Source: an uncultured Pelagibacteraceae bacterium
GTDB taxonomy: Bacteria; Pseudomonadota; Alphaproteobacteria; Pelagibacterales; Pelagibacteraceae
NCBI GenBank assembly: GCA_902625035.1
Contig: CACNZK010000003.1
Coordinates: 1 to 64,000, forward strand
Direction of reading: 5' to 3'
Length of the DNA stretch: 64,000 nt
Below, piece by piece: positions 56,149 to 64,000 of this stretch (the first letter of the stretch is position 1; every line of letters starts with the position of its first letter). The position numbers were made by a program, and so were the translations under genes. The notes beneath the pieces were generated by a model. That model was not told where the DNA came from and did not search any database. It saw nothing but the letters and a program-made list of their open reading frames with translations.

Positions 56149-57564
56149 ATGATAGGTACTTTTAGAAATTTTGCTAAAACAAAGTTTGCTGGGATATTAG
56201 TGTTTATAATGATTATACCTTTTGTGTTTTGGGGTATGGGAAGTATGTTTAGTAGCGGAAACACAAATACAATTGCGAAAATAAATGAGTCAAATATTTC
56301 TACAGAGGAATTTATTGATTATTTAAATAATTCAGGGATTCCTCAAAATACAATAAGAGAAAATTTAAATGATAATATTATTGAAGAAATATTATCTACA
56401 GTTGTTTCTGCTAAAATTTTGGATTTAGAAATTGAGGAATACAATTTGATTATTTCAAAAGAGACACTACTCAAATTGATAAAGAAAAATAAAAATTTCT
56501 TAGATGAAAAAGGTAATTTTCAAAGAATTAAATATGAAAAATTTTTACTCGAAAATAATCAAACAGCACCTCAGTTTGAGTTACGTCTAAAAAATCGTGA
56601 ATTACAAAAAAACTTATTCAGTTTTGTAGGTGCTGGAACTGTTACTCCGAAATTTTTGATAAAGAAACTTTATGAGGAAGAAAATAGAAAATTAGAAATA
56701 GATTATATAAATTTAAATGCATTTTATAAAAAAAAAGATAGTTTTACAGATAACGATATAAAAAAGTTTTTAGATGAAAATAAAGATAATTTAAAAGTAG
56801 AATATATTGATTTTAATTATTCTATAATAAATCCTAAAAATTTAGTTGGTGTAGATGAATTTAATCAAGCTTTTTTTGATAAAATTGACCAAATAGAAAT
56901 TGATATTTCAAATGAACTTCCTTTTGAAACAATTGTTACAAACTTTAATTTAAAGTCTAAAAAAATTAAAGATTTTAGATTCACTTACGACAAAAATGAT
57001 ATAGAAAAAAAGATATTTGAAGCAAGAAATAATGAGTTTGATATTATTGAATTTCAAGATGATTATATTCTTTATAAAATATTAAAGTCAGAACAACGAT
57101 CTCCCAACTTAGATGATCTAGTTTTAAGAGAAGAAATCTTAGGGCTAATATATGAAAGAAACAAGTATGAATATAATAAAGATTTAATTAAAAAAATTGA
57201 TGAAAAAAACTTTAATGACGGAGAATTTGTAGAAATGGGAGGTAATAAAATTGAAAATTTGTTATTAAATTCAATCAAAGATAATAAAAAATTTGATATT
57301 AAAGCTGTAGAACTTATGTACTCATTACCCGTAAATTCTTTTACACTTATAAATGATGAGATGAGCAACATTTATCTGGCTAAAATTAAGAACTTTCAAA
57401 ATGAAACAACAGAAAATAATGACAAAATAAACGAATATACAAACAAACAAAATTCAAATTTAAAAAATAATATGTTAAAATCTTACGATTTATATCTCAA
57501 CAGCAGATATGATGTTACATTAAATCAAAAAACAATAGAACGAGTTAAAAATTTCTTTCAATGA
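56149..57564 (+). CDS. PpiD-like periplasmic chaperone, apparently lacking the parvulin domain
   Basis: Membrane-anchored periplasmic chaperone of the SurA/PpiD group. The N-terminus MIGTFRNFAKTKFAGILVFIM is a PpiD-like anchor, with the membrane helix at about 13-33, and residues 40-200 match the SurA_N_3 chaperone domain (KINESNISTEEF, NFQRIKYEKFLLENNQTAPQFE split over 123-145). The PpiC-type isomerase core (GGDLGWF and FGYHII motifs) is absent; a region resembling the segment after that domain follows at about residue 230. Length is 471 against about 620-plus for typical PpiD. It lies between tpiA and trpE, the usual alphaproteobacterial position. Confidence 0.85.
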   Translation: MIGTFRNFAKTKFAGILVFIMIIPFVFWGMGSMFSSGNTNTIAKINESNISTEEFIDYLNNSGIPQNTIRENLNDNIIEEILSTVVSAKILDLEIEEYNLIISKETLLKLIKKNKNFLDEKGNFQRIKYEKFLLENNQTAPQFELRLKNRELQKNLFSFVGAGTVTPKFLIKKLYEEENRKLEIDYINLNAFYKKKDSFTDNDIKKFLDENKDNLKVEYIDFNYSIINPKNLVGVDEFNQAFFDKIDQIEIDISNELPFETIVTNFNLKSKKIKDFRFTYDKNDIEKKIFEARNNEFDIIEFQDDYILYKILKSEQRSPNLDDLVLREEILGLIYERNKYEYNKDLIKKIDEKNFNDGEFVEMGGNKIENLLLNSIKDNKKFDIKAVELMYSLPVNSFTLINDEMSNIYLAKIKNFQNETTENNDKINEYTNKQNSNLKNNMLKSYDLYLNSRYDVTLNQKTIERVKNFFQ

Positions 57565-59021
57565 ACTTAAATCGAAGCTTCAAAGATTTCAAGTTTCGAC
57601 ACAGAAGCAATAAAAATCAAATCATATATACTTCAAAAAAAATTAAAGAAGATGAGGAGATCTTAAATTTAATAGATAATTTTTTAAGTGAAAAAAATAG
57701 CTTTATATTTGAATCAGTAGAGAAAGGTAAGATCAAAGGAAGATACACTATATTTGGTAAAAATCCTGATAAGATATGGGAATTTAGAAATAAAGATTCT
57801 TATTTAATCCAAAACGATAAGAAAATTAAACTTAAAGATAAACCTGAAAACCTAATTGAGAAAATAATTGAAGAGTTTAAATTTGAAACTCCTAAAAACT
57901 TACCAAACCTTTGTTCTTTAATTTCAGGATATTTCTCTTACGATTCTATAAGATATATAGAAAAAATTCCTAATAATTGTAAGGATGATCTGAATATACC
58001 TGATGTAAGACTTCTGCGACCAAGAACACTTATAATTCACGATAATTTAAAAAAAGAGATATTCTTTATTATAAATATCTACAAAGACGAAAAAATTAGA
58101 GATTATAAAAAAAAATATGACGAGATAAAGTCAGATCTTTTTAGATTGCTTATTCAATCATCAATCAAAAATATAAATAATAGAACTCAATTAAAATCAA
58201 ATAATATTAAAGTTAAATCAAATACTTCCAAAAATAAATTCTTACAAATGGTCAATAAAGCAAAAAAATATATAAAATTGGGAGATATATTTCAGGTAGT
58301 TTTAAGCCAAAGATTTGAAGCTAAGTTAACAAAAAAACCAATTGATATTTATAAGAAACTTAGAGTGACTAACCCATCACCTTTTATGTTTTTTTTTAAT
58401 TTCAGTGACTTTCAAATTATTGGTGCGAGCCCAGAAATACTAGTGAGATTAAGAGATAATAAAATTACTGTAAGACCAATCGCAGGAACAAGACCGAGGG
58501 GTAAATCGTTAAAAGAGGATCGTTTTTATGAAAAAGATCTTCTTAATGACAAAAAAGAGCTTTCAGAGCACTTAATGTTATTAGATTTAGGAAGAAATGA
58601 TGCTGGTAAAGTTTCAAAAATTAATACGGTAAAAGTAACTGAGAGTTTTATTATTGAGAGATATTCTCATGTAATGCATATAGTATCAAATGTCATCGGT
58701 GAATATAATAAGAAATTTTCAAAGTTTAAATCACTTCTTGCTGGTTTCCCTGCAGGAACTGTTTCTGGAGCTCCAAAAATTAGAGCTATGGAAATAATTG
58801 ATGAATTAGAAACAACTAAGAGAAAAGTTTATGCTGGTGGTATTGGATATTTTTCAGCAAACGGAGAATTTGATACATGTATAGCTTTAAGAACTGCCGT
58901 GGCTAAAAAAAACAAATTTTATGTTCAAGCTGGAGCTGGAATTGTTGCTGATAGTAAACCTTTAAAAGAGTATGAGGAAACTGTAAATAAAGCAAAAGCT
59001 TTAATTAATGCCTTAAAATGA
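57561..59021 (+). CDS. trpE: Anthranilate synthase component I
   Basis: Makes anthranilate from chorismate, first step of tryptophan synthesis. The 486-residue protein has the N-terminal part with SGYFSYDSIRYIEKIPN and the chorismate-binding domain with GDIFQVVLSQRFEA, IGASPEILVRL, VRPIAGTRPRGK, HLMLLDLGRNDAGKV, FPAGTVSGAPKIRAMEIID and the C-terminal QAGAGIVADSKPLKEYEET. The start overlaps the PpiD-like stop (ATGA), and trpG follows with a 4-base overlap. Confidence 0.98.
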   Translation: MNLNRSFKDFKFRHRSNKNQIIYTSKKIKEDEEILNLIDNFLSEKNSFIFESVEKGKIKGRYTIFGKNPDKIWEFRNKDSYLIQNDKKIKLKDKPENLIEKIIEEFKFETPKNLPNLCSLISGYFSYDSIRYIEKIPNNCKDDLNIPDVRLLRPRTLIIHDNLKKEIFFIINIYKDEKIRDYKKKYDEIKSDLFRLLIQSSIKNINNRTQLKSNNIKVKSNTSKNKFLQMVNKAKKYIKLGDIFQVVLSQRFEAKLTKKPIDIYKKLRVTNPSPFMFFFNFSDFQIIGASPEILVRLRDNKITVRPIAGTRPRGKSLKEDRFYEKDLLNDKKELSEHLMLLDLGRNDAGKVSKINTVKVTESFIIERYSHVMHIVSNVIGEYNKKFSKFKSLLAGFPAGTVSGAPKIRAMEIIDELETTKRKVYAGGIGYFSANGEFDTCIALRTAVAKKNKFYVQAGAGIVADSKPLKEYEETVNKAKALINALK

Positions 59022-59587
59022 AAAAAATAATTCTTATAGATAATTACGATAGTTTTACTTTTAATCTTTATCATTATCTATCTTCATTAAAGGTAAATGT
59101 AGATGTAATTAGAAACGATCAAATTACATCCAATCAGATATTAAAAAGAAAATATAATAAAATCGTAATCTCACCAGGCCCAGGTAATCCTAATCAATCA
59201 GGCAATTGTTTAAAAATAGTAAAATCTTTATATAAAAAAATTCCAATTCTTGGTGTTTGTCTTGGTCATCAAATTATAGGACAGGTATTTGGTTCCAAAA
59301 TTATTCAAGCTAAAAAATTAATGCATGGTAAAACAAGTAAAATTATATCAAACAATTTAGGAATTTTAAAAAATCTTCCAAAATCATTTGAGGCAACACG
59401 GTATCACAGCTTAATTATTGACAAAAAATCACTATCTGAAGACCTTGAAATCACAGCTGAAACTAAAGATGGCTTAGTTATGGGTGTTCAGCATAAAAAA
59501 TATGCTGTTCATGGAGTGCAATTTCACCCTGAAAGTATTAAAACTAAATTAGGTATTAAAATTTTAAAAAATTTTATTAGAATTTAA
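59018..59587 (+). CDS. trpG: Anthranilate synthase component II (glutamine amidotransferase)
   Basis: Provides ammonia to TrpE. The 189-residue class I amidotransferase has the catalytic triad: Cys in LGVCLGHQIIGQ, His and Glu in VHGVQFHPES, plus IDNYDSFTFNLYHYL and SPGPGNP at the N-terminus. In this AT-rich genome it could also serve p-aminobenzoate synthesis, as in other bacteria with one shared subunit. It starts within the trpE stop. Confidence 0.96.
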   Translation: MKKIILIDNYDSFTFNLYHYLSSLKVNVDVIRNDQITSNQILKRKYNKIVISPGPGNPNQSGNCLKIVKSLYKKIPILGVCLGHQIIGQVFGSKIIQAKKLMHGKTSKIISNNLGILKNLPKSFEATRYHSLIIDKKSLSEDLEITAETKDGLVMGVQHKKYAVHGVQFHPESIKTKLGIKILKNFIRI

Positions 59588-59592
59588 AATCA

Positions 59593-60585
59593 ATGAGACA
59601 ATTCATAGATAAAATTAAGAATAAAGAGGATCTCTCTTTTGAAGAAAGTAAGGCAGCTTTTGAATTATTAATGGAAGGAAAAGCTGAAGACCAAGAAATA
59701 TTTGATTTTTTAACACATTTATCAGTTAAAGGTGAAGCTTCTGAGGAAATAGCCGGTGGGGTTTTTGTGCTTAGAAATAAATCCAAAAGGGTAAATGTGG
59801 AAAATTGTGTTGATACATGTGGCACTGGTGGAGATGGTATGAATACGCTAAATATATCGACAGCCGCTGCGTTGTTGCTTGCAAGTATGGGTGTTAAAGT
59901 AGCTAAACATGGCAATAAAGCAGTATCTTCTAAGTGTGGATCAGGTGATGTATTAGAGGCTTTGAAAATAAAAATAAATCTGGAACCAAAAGAAATCGAA
60001 GATCAAATAAATAAAAATAATTTTGGTTTCATGTTTGCTCCTAATTATCATGGTGCTATGAAGTTTGTTGGTCCAACGAGAAAAAAAATTGGAAAAAGAA
60101 CAATATTTAATATGATCGGACCGTTAAGTAGTCCTGCTTTAGTAAAAAGACAAGTAGTCGGTGTCTTTGATAAAAAACTTTTAAGAATATTTGCAAATGC
60201 TTTAAATAACTTAGGCATAAAATTTGCATGGATTGTAAATAGCGAGGATGGCTTAGATGAAATTTCGCCGTATGCTAAAACGAATGTTATTCAATTAAAA
60301 GATAATAAGATTTCTGAAATTGTTATTGATCCAAAAGAATTAAAGATTAATGCAGATAAATTTGAAAATCTTGTTGGAGATGATGCAAAATTCAATGCAG
60401 AAAAAATGATTAACATATTTAAAGGTGAGGATAATGATTTTTCCAAAGCAGTATGCCTAAACGCTGCAGCTGGATTAATTGTAAATGAAAACCATAAAGA
60501 GTTTACAGAAGCGTATAGAAATGCAAGAGAGCATATTTTATCTAATAAAGTTATCGAACATTTGGAAACAATTCAAAATGCCTGA
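59593..60585 (+). CDS. trpD: Anthranilate phosphoribosyltransferase
   Basis: Transfers the phosphoribosyl group from PRPP to anthranilate. The 330-residue protein has the PRPP-binding loop CGTGGDGMNTLNIST near residue 75-89, KHGNKAVSSKCGSGDVLEAL, and RTIFNMIGPLSSPA. The end overlaps trpC by 8 bases. Length and order are normal. Confidence 0.97.
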   Translation: MRQFIDKIKNKEDLSFEESKAAFELLMEGKAEDQEIFDFLTHLSVKGEASEEIAGGVFVLRNKSKRVNVENCVDTCGTGGDGMNTLNISTAAALLLASMGVKVAKHGNKAVSSKCGSGDVLEALKIKINLEPKEIEDQINKNNFGFMFAPNYHGAMKFVGPTRKKIGKRTIFNMIGPLSSPALVKRQVVGVFDKKLLRIFANALNNLGIKFAWIVNSEDGLDEISPYAKTNVIQLKDNKISEIVIDPKELKINADKFENLVGDDAKFNAEKMINIFKGEDNDFSKAVCLNAAAGLIVNENHKEFTEAYRNAREHILSNKVIEHLETIQNA

Positions 60586-61369
60586 AAATGTTCTTGAAAA
60601 AATAATTAAAAAGAAAATAGTTAAAATAGAAGATACTAAAAAAAGTATTTCAATAGACTCATTAAATGAATTAATAGAGAAAAATAAAACTTTTATTAAT
60701 TTTAAAGAAAATATTGAAAAAAATATTAAAGAAAATAAATTTTCTATTATTGCTGAGATCAAAAAAGCAAGTCCTTCTGCAGGTGTAATCATAGATGATT
60801 ATGACCCTGTTAAAATAGCTAGTATATATCATGATAATAATGCTACTTGTTTATCGGTTTTGACTGAGGAAAATTTTTTTTTAGGGGATTTAACACATAT
60901 AAGTCAAATTAAACAAAATATTAATTTACCAATTCTTTGTAAGGACTTTTTTGTAGATAAATTTCAAATTCCATTAGCAAAAAGTCATGGAGCAGATGCA
61001 ATATTAATTATATTAGCTGGTGTAAGTGAAAGCCTTGCGAATGAGTTATATGAAGAAGCACTTAAATTAAATATGTCTGTGATAGTTGAGGTGCATACAG
61101 TTGAGGAAGCAAAACAAGCTTTGAAATTTAAAGAAGCATTAATTGGAATCAATAATAGGAACTTAAAAACTCTTAAAACTGATATAAATACAACTTTTGA
61201 TATTCATGATGTTTTGGTTAATCATAAAGGTCCATTAATTTCTGAAAGCGGAATAAAATCAAAAGTAGAATTATTAGAACTCTCAAATAAAACCTCTATT
61301 AAAACTTTTCTAATTGGTGAATCACTTTTGAAAAATTTGGAAAATAATTCCATTTTCACCGTTATTTAA
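60578..61369 (+). CDS. trpC: Indole-3-glycerol phosphate synthase
   Basis: Closes the indole ring from CdRP. I place the start at the ATG at 60578 (263 residues, MPENVLEKIIKKK), which overlaps the trpD TGA by 8 bases; the frame is open further upstream inside trpD, but that part does not look like TrpC. Family motifs are IIAEIKKASPSAGVI, CLSVLTEENFFLG, ILCKDFFVD, GADAILIILAG, VEVHTVEEA, IGINNRNLKT and SESGI. moaC, usual next in alphaproteobacteria, is absent; lexA follows. Confidence 0.96.
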   Translation: MPENVLEKIIKKKIVKIEDTKKSISIDSLNELIEKNKTFINFKENIEKNIKENKFSIIAEIKKASPSAGVIIDDYDPVKIASIYHDNNATCLSVLTEENFFLGDLTHISQIKQNINLPILCKDFFVDKFQIPLAKSHGADAILIILAGVSESLANELYEEALKLNMSVIVEVHTVEEAKQALKFKEALIGINNRNLKTLKTDINTTFDIHDVLVNHKGPLISESGIKSKVELLELSNKTSIKTFLIGESLLKNLENNSIFTVI

Positions 61370-61389
61370 TCAAATAGTTCCCTATTTTA

Positions 61390-61433
61390 TTGACTTTTTT
61401 ACTATTGTGAATTTAAGAGAACTTTTGTAGAAC
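61390..61433 (+). promoter_or_regulatory. lexA promoter with LexA box
   Basis: A -35 TTGACT (61390-61395) precedes a weak -10 (TTTAAG near 61412-61417). GAAC (61419-61422), seven bases, GAAC (61430-61433) follows immediately, the direct-repeat SOS box known from alphaproteobacteria. LexA binding there would block transcription of its own gene. The ATG is 24 bases downstream. Confidence 0.8.
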
Positions 61434-61457
61434 AGATTTTGTACGATATTTGTTCTT

Positions 61458-62135
61458 ATGCTAACAAAAAAACAAAAAAACCTGCTTTTATTTATCAACA
61501 AGAAGTTGAGAAGCTCTGGTGTTTCTCCATCTTATGAGGAAATGAAAGCTTCTTTAAACCTAAAATCTAAGTCAGGAATTCATAGACTTATAAGTGCTTT
61601 AGAAGAAAGAGGTTTTATTAAAAGACTTGCTCATAAAGCTAGAGCCTTAGAAGTAATTAAATTGCCAGAAACGGCTTCTGCAAATGATATTTATAATAAT
61701 TTTTCACCAAGCGTAATCAAAGGTGGATTAGATGAGGAAAATTTATCCTCAGATGATGCTGAGGTGCCAGTTTTAGGAAAAATTGCTGCGGGGACACCTG
61801 TTGAAGCTATCCAAAATGAGGTTTCAAGAATACCTTTGCCAAGCAATTTAGAGAAAAATGGAGATTATTTTGGTTTGAAAGTTCAAGGGGATTCGATGAT
61901 TGAAGCTGGAATTCACGAAGGCGATACAGTTATTATTAAAAGAGCAGATACAGCTGACAATGGAAAAATTGTTGTTGCTCTAATTGATGAGCATGAAGCA
62001 ATGTTAAAAAGAATTAGAAAAAAAGGTAAAGTTGTTGCTTTAGAAAGCGCCAATAAAAATTACGAAACTAAAATATTTGGACCTGATAGAGTAAAAGTTC
62101 AGGGTGTATTAGTATCTTTATATAGAAACTTCTAA
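61458..62135 (+). CDS. lexA: LexA repressor
   Basis: SOS repressor that cleaves itself when RecA is activated. The 225-residue protein has the N-terminal winged helix (LRSSGVSPSYEEMKASLNLKSKSGIHRLI in pieces near 17-45), the Ala111-Gly112 cleavage site in KIAAGTPVEA, and the Ser146/Lys184 dyad in QGDSMIEAGI and AMLKRIRKK. A 20-residue-plus linker at 70-100 is acidic. Its own promoter carries a GAAC-N7-GAAC box, so it is autoregulated. comEC, usual next in alphaproteobacteria, is missing; gltX follows after 22 bases. Confidence 0.97.
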   Translation: MLTKKQKNLLLFINKKLRSSGVSPSYEEMKASLNLKSKSGIHRLISALEERGFIKRLAHKARALEVIKLPETASANDIYNNFSPSVIKGGLDEENLSSDDAEVPVLGKIAAGTPVEAIQNEVSRIPLPSNLEKNGDYFGLKVQGDSMIEAGIHEGDTVIIKRADTADNGKIVVALIDEHEAMLKRIRKKGKVVALESANKNYETKIFGPDRVKVQGVLVSLYRNF

Positions 62136-62157
62136 AAAAATAGTCTAAACCATTTTA

Positions 62158-63555
62158 ATGAAAAAAGTAGCAACTAGATTTGCTCCCTCACCTACTGGTG
62201 CATTGCATATTGGTGGTGTTAGAACAGCTTTATTTAATTGGTTATACTCAAAAAATAATAATGGCAAATTTTATTTGAGAGTGGAAGATACAGATAAAGA
62301 AAGATCTAAAGATGAATATAAAGACCAAATAATACAATCACTAAAATGGATTGGTATCAATTATGATGGAGAAGAATATATTCAATCAGAGAAAGTAGAC
62401 GATCATATAAAGGTTGTAGATGAGCTTCTTAAGAATGGTCATGCATATAAGTGTTATTGTTCAAGTGAAGAAATAGAAGAACAAAAAAAAAGAGCTAGAC
62501 AAAAAAAGATTCCCTATATTTATGATAGAAAATGGAGAGACAAAAAAGAATCTGATGCTCCAAAAGATATTAATCCTGTTATTAGGTTTAAAAGTAAGAT
62601 TAATGGAACATCGGTATTGAAAGATTTGGTACAAGGTGATGTCGAAATAGAAAATAATACTATTGAAGATTTTATTATCTTAAGAAATGACGGGACTCCT
62701 ACATATAACTTATCAGCATCCGTAGACGATCACCAAATGAACATGACACATATTATTAGAGGTGATGATCATAAAATAAACACCTTCAAACAAATACAAA
62801 TTTATCAAGCTATGAAATGGGAATTACCCTCATTTGCTCACATACCATTGATTCATACAATAGAGGGAAAGAAACTATCAAAACGAGATCAGGCGTCTAC
62901 ATTAGATGATTATTCCAAAATAGGCATCATGCCAGATGCCCTTCGAAATTATCTTTTAAGACTAGGCTGGTCTTACAAAGATAAGGAAATATTTACATTG
63001 GAGGAAAGTATAAAATTTTTTAATTTAGAGGGTATCGGTAAATCTCCCTCTAAACTTGATGTGAGTAGAATTTTATCAATGAACGAACATTATATTAAGA
63101 ATATTAATGAAAATGATTTATTCACTCAATTAACTGAATATTGCAAACTATATAAAAGTGAAATTCAATCAGATAAAAAAGATAAGATTAAAAAATCTCT
63201 TACTTTCTTGAAAAATAAAGCAAAAACTTTAGAGGATATATTTAATAATGGTCAATATATTCTGAAAGATGAGGTCGATTTTAATAAGGATGATCTTAAA
63301 TTAATTGATGATAAAGCAAGAAAAGTAATTTCTGACTTTAATGATCAATTTAAAAAAATAGATCTGCCTTCTCGAGAAATTTTAGAACCAATAATAAATG
63401 AGCTTATAAAATCTCATGACACAAATTTTAGGGGAGTTGGACAACCATTAAGAATAGCTTTAACAGGTTCAAAGTTTGGACCTGGTATTTATGATATAAT
63501 TTTATCCTTGGGAAAAGAAGAAGTTCAAAAAAGATTAAGTGCTAAGATAACTTGA
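62158..63555 (+). CDS. gltX: Glutamyl-tRNA synthetase
   Basis: Charges tRNA-Glu (and in alphaproteobacteria often tRNA-Gln, later amidated). The 465-residue class I enzyme has the HIGH motif as FAPSPTGALHIGGVRTALFNW near residue 8-28, FYLRVEDTDKERS, and the KMSK motif as GKKLSKRDQAST. Length is typical. The 3' end overlaps the convergent lpxB gene by 21 bp, the longest antisense overlap in the window. Many alphaproteobacteria carry two gltX copies; another may lie elsewhere. Confidence 0.97.
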   Translation: MKKVATRFAPSPTGALHIGGVRTALFNWLYSKNNNGKFYLRVEDTDKERSKDEYKDQIIQSLKWIGINYDGEEYIQSEKVDDHIKVVDELLKNGHAYKCYCSSEEIEEQKKRARQKKIPYIYDRKWRDKKESDAPKDINPVIRFKSKINGTSVLKDLVQGDVEIENNTIEDFIILRNDGTPTYNLSASVDDHQMNMTHIIRGDDHKINTFKQIQIYQAMKWELPSFAHIPLIHTIEGKKLSKRDQASTLDDYSKIGIMPDALRNYLLRLGWSYKDKEIFTLEESIKFFNLEGIGKSPSKLDVSRILSMNEHYIKNINENDLFTQLTEYCKLYKSEIQSDKKDKIKKSLTFLKNKAKTLEDIFNNGQYILKDEVDFNKDDLKLIDDKARKVISDFNDQFKKIDLPSREILEPIINELIKSHDTNFRGVGQPLRIALTGSKFGPGIYDIILSLGKEEVQKRLSAKIT

Positions 63556-64000
63556 AACTACTGATGAAGCCTCTGAAGATGAAGAGGTTTTAGATCTAAT
63601 TTCATTTAAAGTATCATTTACATCAGAGATTTGTTTTTTCATAAGTTCCGGGTTTCTTAAAAAATAAACCACAGATCTAAAAATTTCTTTTGAATTACAT
63701 TCTTTTTGAATTAATTCAGGGATTATTTCTTTTTGATTAATAATATTAATTATATTTGCAAATTTGGTCTTAACTAAAAACTTTATAATAAAAAAATTAA
63801 TAAAATTCATTTTATAAATTATTATAGACGGAACTTTAGCATTACAGATTTCAAGAGAAACGGTTCCAGATTTCACTACAGCAAATATTGATTTTGATAA
63901 TATTTGTGATTTTATAGTTTCGTCTGATATCACTTCAATATTGTTAAAGTTTGTTTTTTTAATCTCATCTTTTATTAAATCTTTATTTTGATCAGTTGCA
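63535..64000 (-). CDS. lpxB: Lipid-A-disaccharide synthase, C-terminal part (5' end outside window)
   Basis: LpxB joins UDP-2,3-diacylglucosamine and lipid X to make the lipid A disaccharide. Only the C-terminal ~155 residues are present; the frame stays open to base 64000, so the apparent start near 63933 (a GTG) is internal. The family block VVKSGTVSLEICNAKVPSIIIYKMN near the middle matches the UDP-sugar-binding site region of GT19 enzymes (SGTxTLE). The serine-rich tail ends at 63535, inside the end of gltX. gltA, often between gltX and lpxB in relatives, is absent. Confidence 0.92.
   Translation of the reverse strand, partial: ATDQNKDLIKDEIKKTNFNNIEVISDETIKSQILSKSIFAVVKSGTVSLEICNAKVPSIIIYKMNFINFFIIKFLVKTKFANIINIINQKEIIPELIQKECNSKEIFRSVVYFLRNPELMKKQISDVNDTLNEIRSKTSSSSEASSVVSSYLST

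Noticed and set aside
60485-60577. Longer TrpC with 31 extra N-terminal residues
   Set aside because: The extra part lies within trpD in another frame, lacks TrpC similarity and has no ribosome site; the ATG at 60578 begins where TrpC wording begins.

Overview
The window is ordinary chromosome from a streamlined marine alphaproteobacterium, almost certainly the SAR11 clade (Candidatus Pelagibacter or a close relative). The base composition is strongly AT-rich, genes abut or overlap, and no stretch above about 190 bp lacks a gene. Gene order is the alphaproteobacterial backbone with several usual members missing. I see no rRNA, insertion sequence, prophage, CRISPR array or toxin module. The sequence starts inside recG and ends inside lpxB.

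Layout. 1-11 kb: recG end, a DUF502 membrane protein, an M48 lipoprotein protease, tRNA-Lys, then tgt, a cyclophilin, coaD, gyrA and ssb on the minus strand, with uvrA divergent from ssb. 11.1-22.5 kb: a PuuD-like membrane protein, then a long minus-strand run dgt-argS-(short membrane protein)-nagZ-scpA-scpB-tatA-tatB-tatC-serS-yajC-secD-secF. This joins dNTP control, chromosome condensation and the Tat and Sec export machineries. 22.5-30.5 kb: erpA, xth, an Ldh-type dehydrogenase, then a zinc locus with znuA divergent from znuC-znuB-zur around two Zur boxes. A small membrane protein with a MIP channel, a PiT-like permease and sodB follow. 30.5-41.6 kb: manC, ilvD, valS, tRNA-Cys, tRNA-Asn, an XRE regulator, the aapJQMP amino-acid ABC transporter and tRNA-Arg. 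41.6-50 kb: trkH, trkA, ntrX and ntrY on the minus strand, facing ispDF-pgpA-pncC. 49.6-64 kb: ubiquinone-binding protein, lipA, ftsB, eno, kdsA, pyrG, secG and tpiA on the minus strand, then a PpiD-like protein, trpEGDC, lexA and gltX on the plus strand, and the end of lpxB.

I do not see one large undescribed system. The interesting signals are small. An eight-C tract sits in the promoter spacer of the PiT-like permease, where slippage would change promoter spacing. NtrX has lost the sigma-54 contact loop and the Walker B glutamate. The tRNA-guanine transglycosylase has lost two of its three zinc cysteines. A short membrane protein occupies the slot where relatives carry a SPOR-domain protein. 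The PpiD-like chaperone appears to lack its prolyl isomerase domain. The sodB promoter implies a leaderless mRNA. All six convergent gene pairs overlap at their 3' ends, three of them through a shared TTAA.

Regulation that can be read directly: two Zur operators, a LexA box of the alphaproteobacterial GAAC-N7-GAAC type before lexA but none before uvrA, a hairpin between aapJ and aapQ that probably favours the binding protein, and several sigma-70-like promoters.
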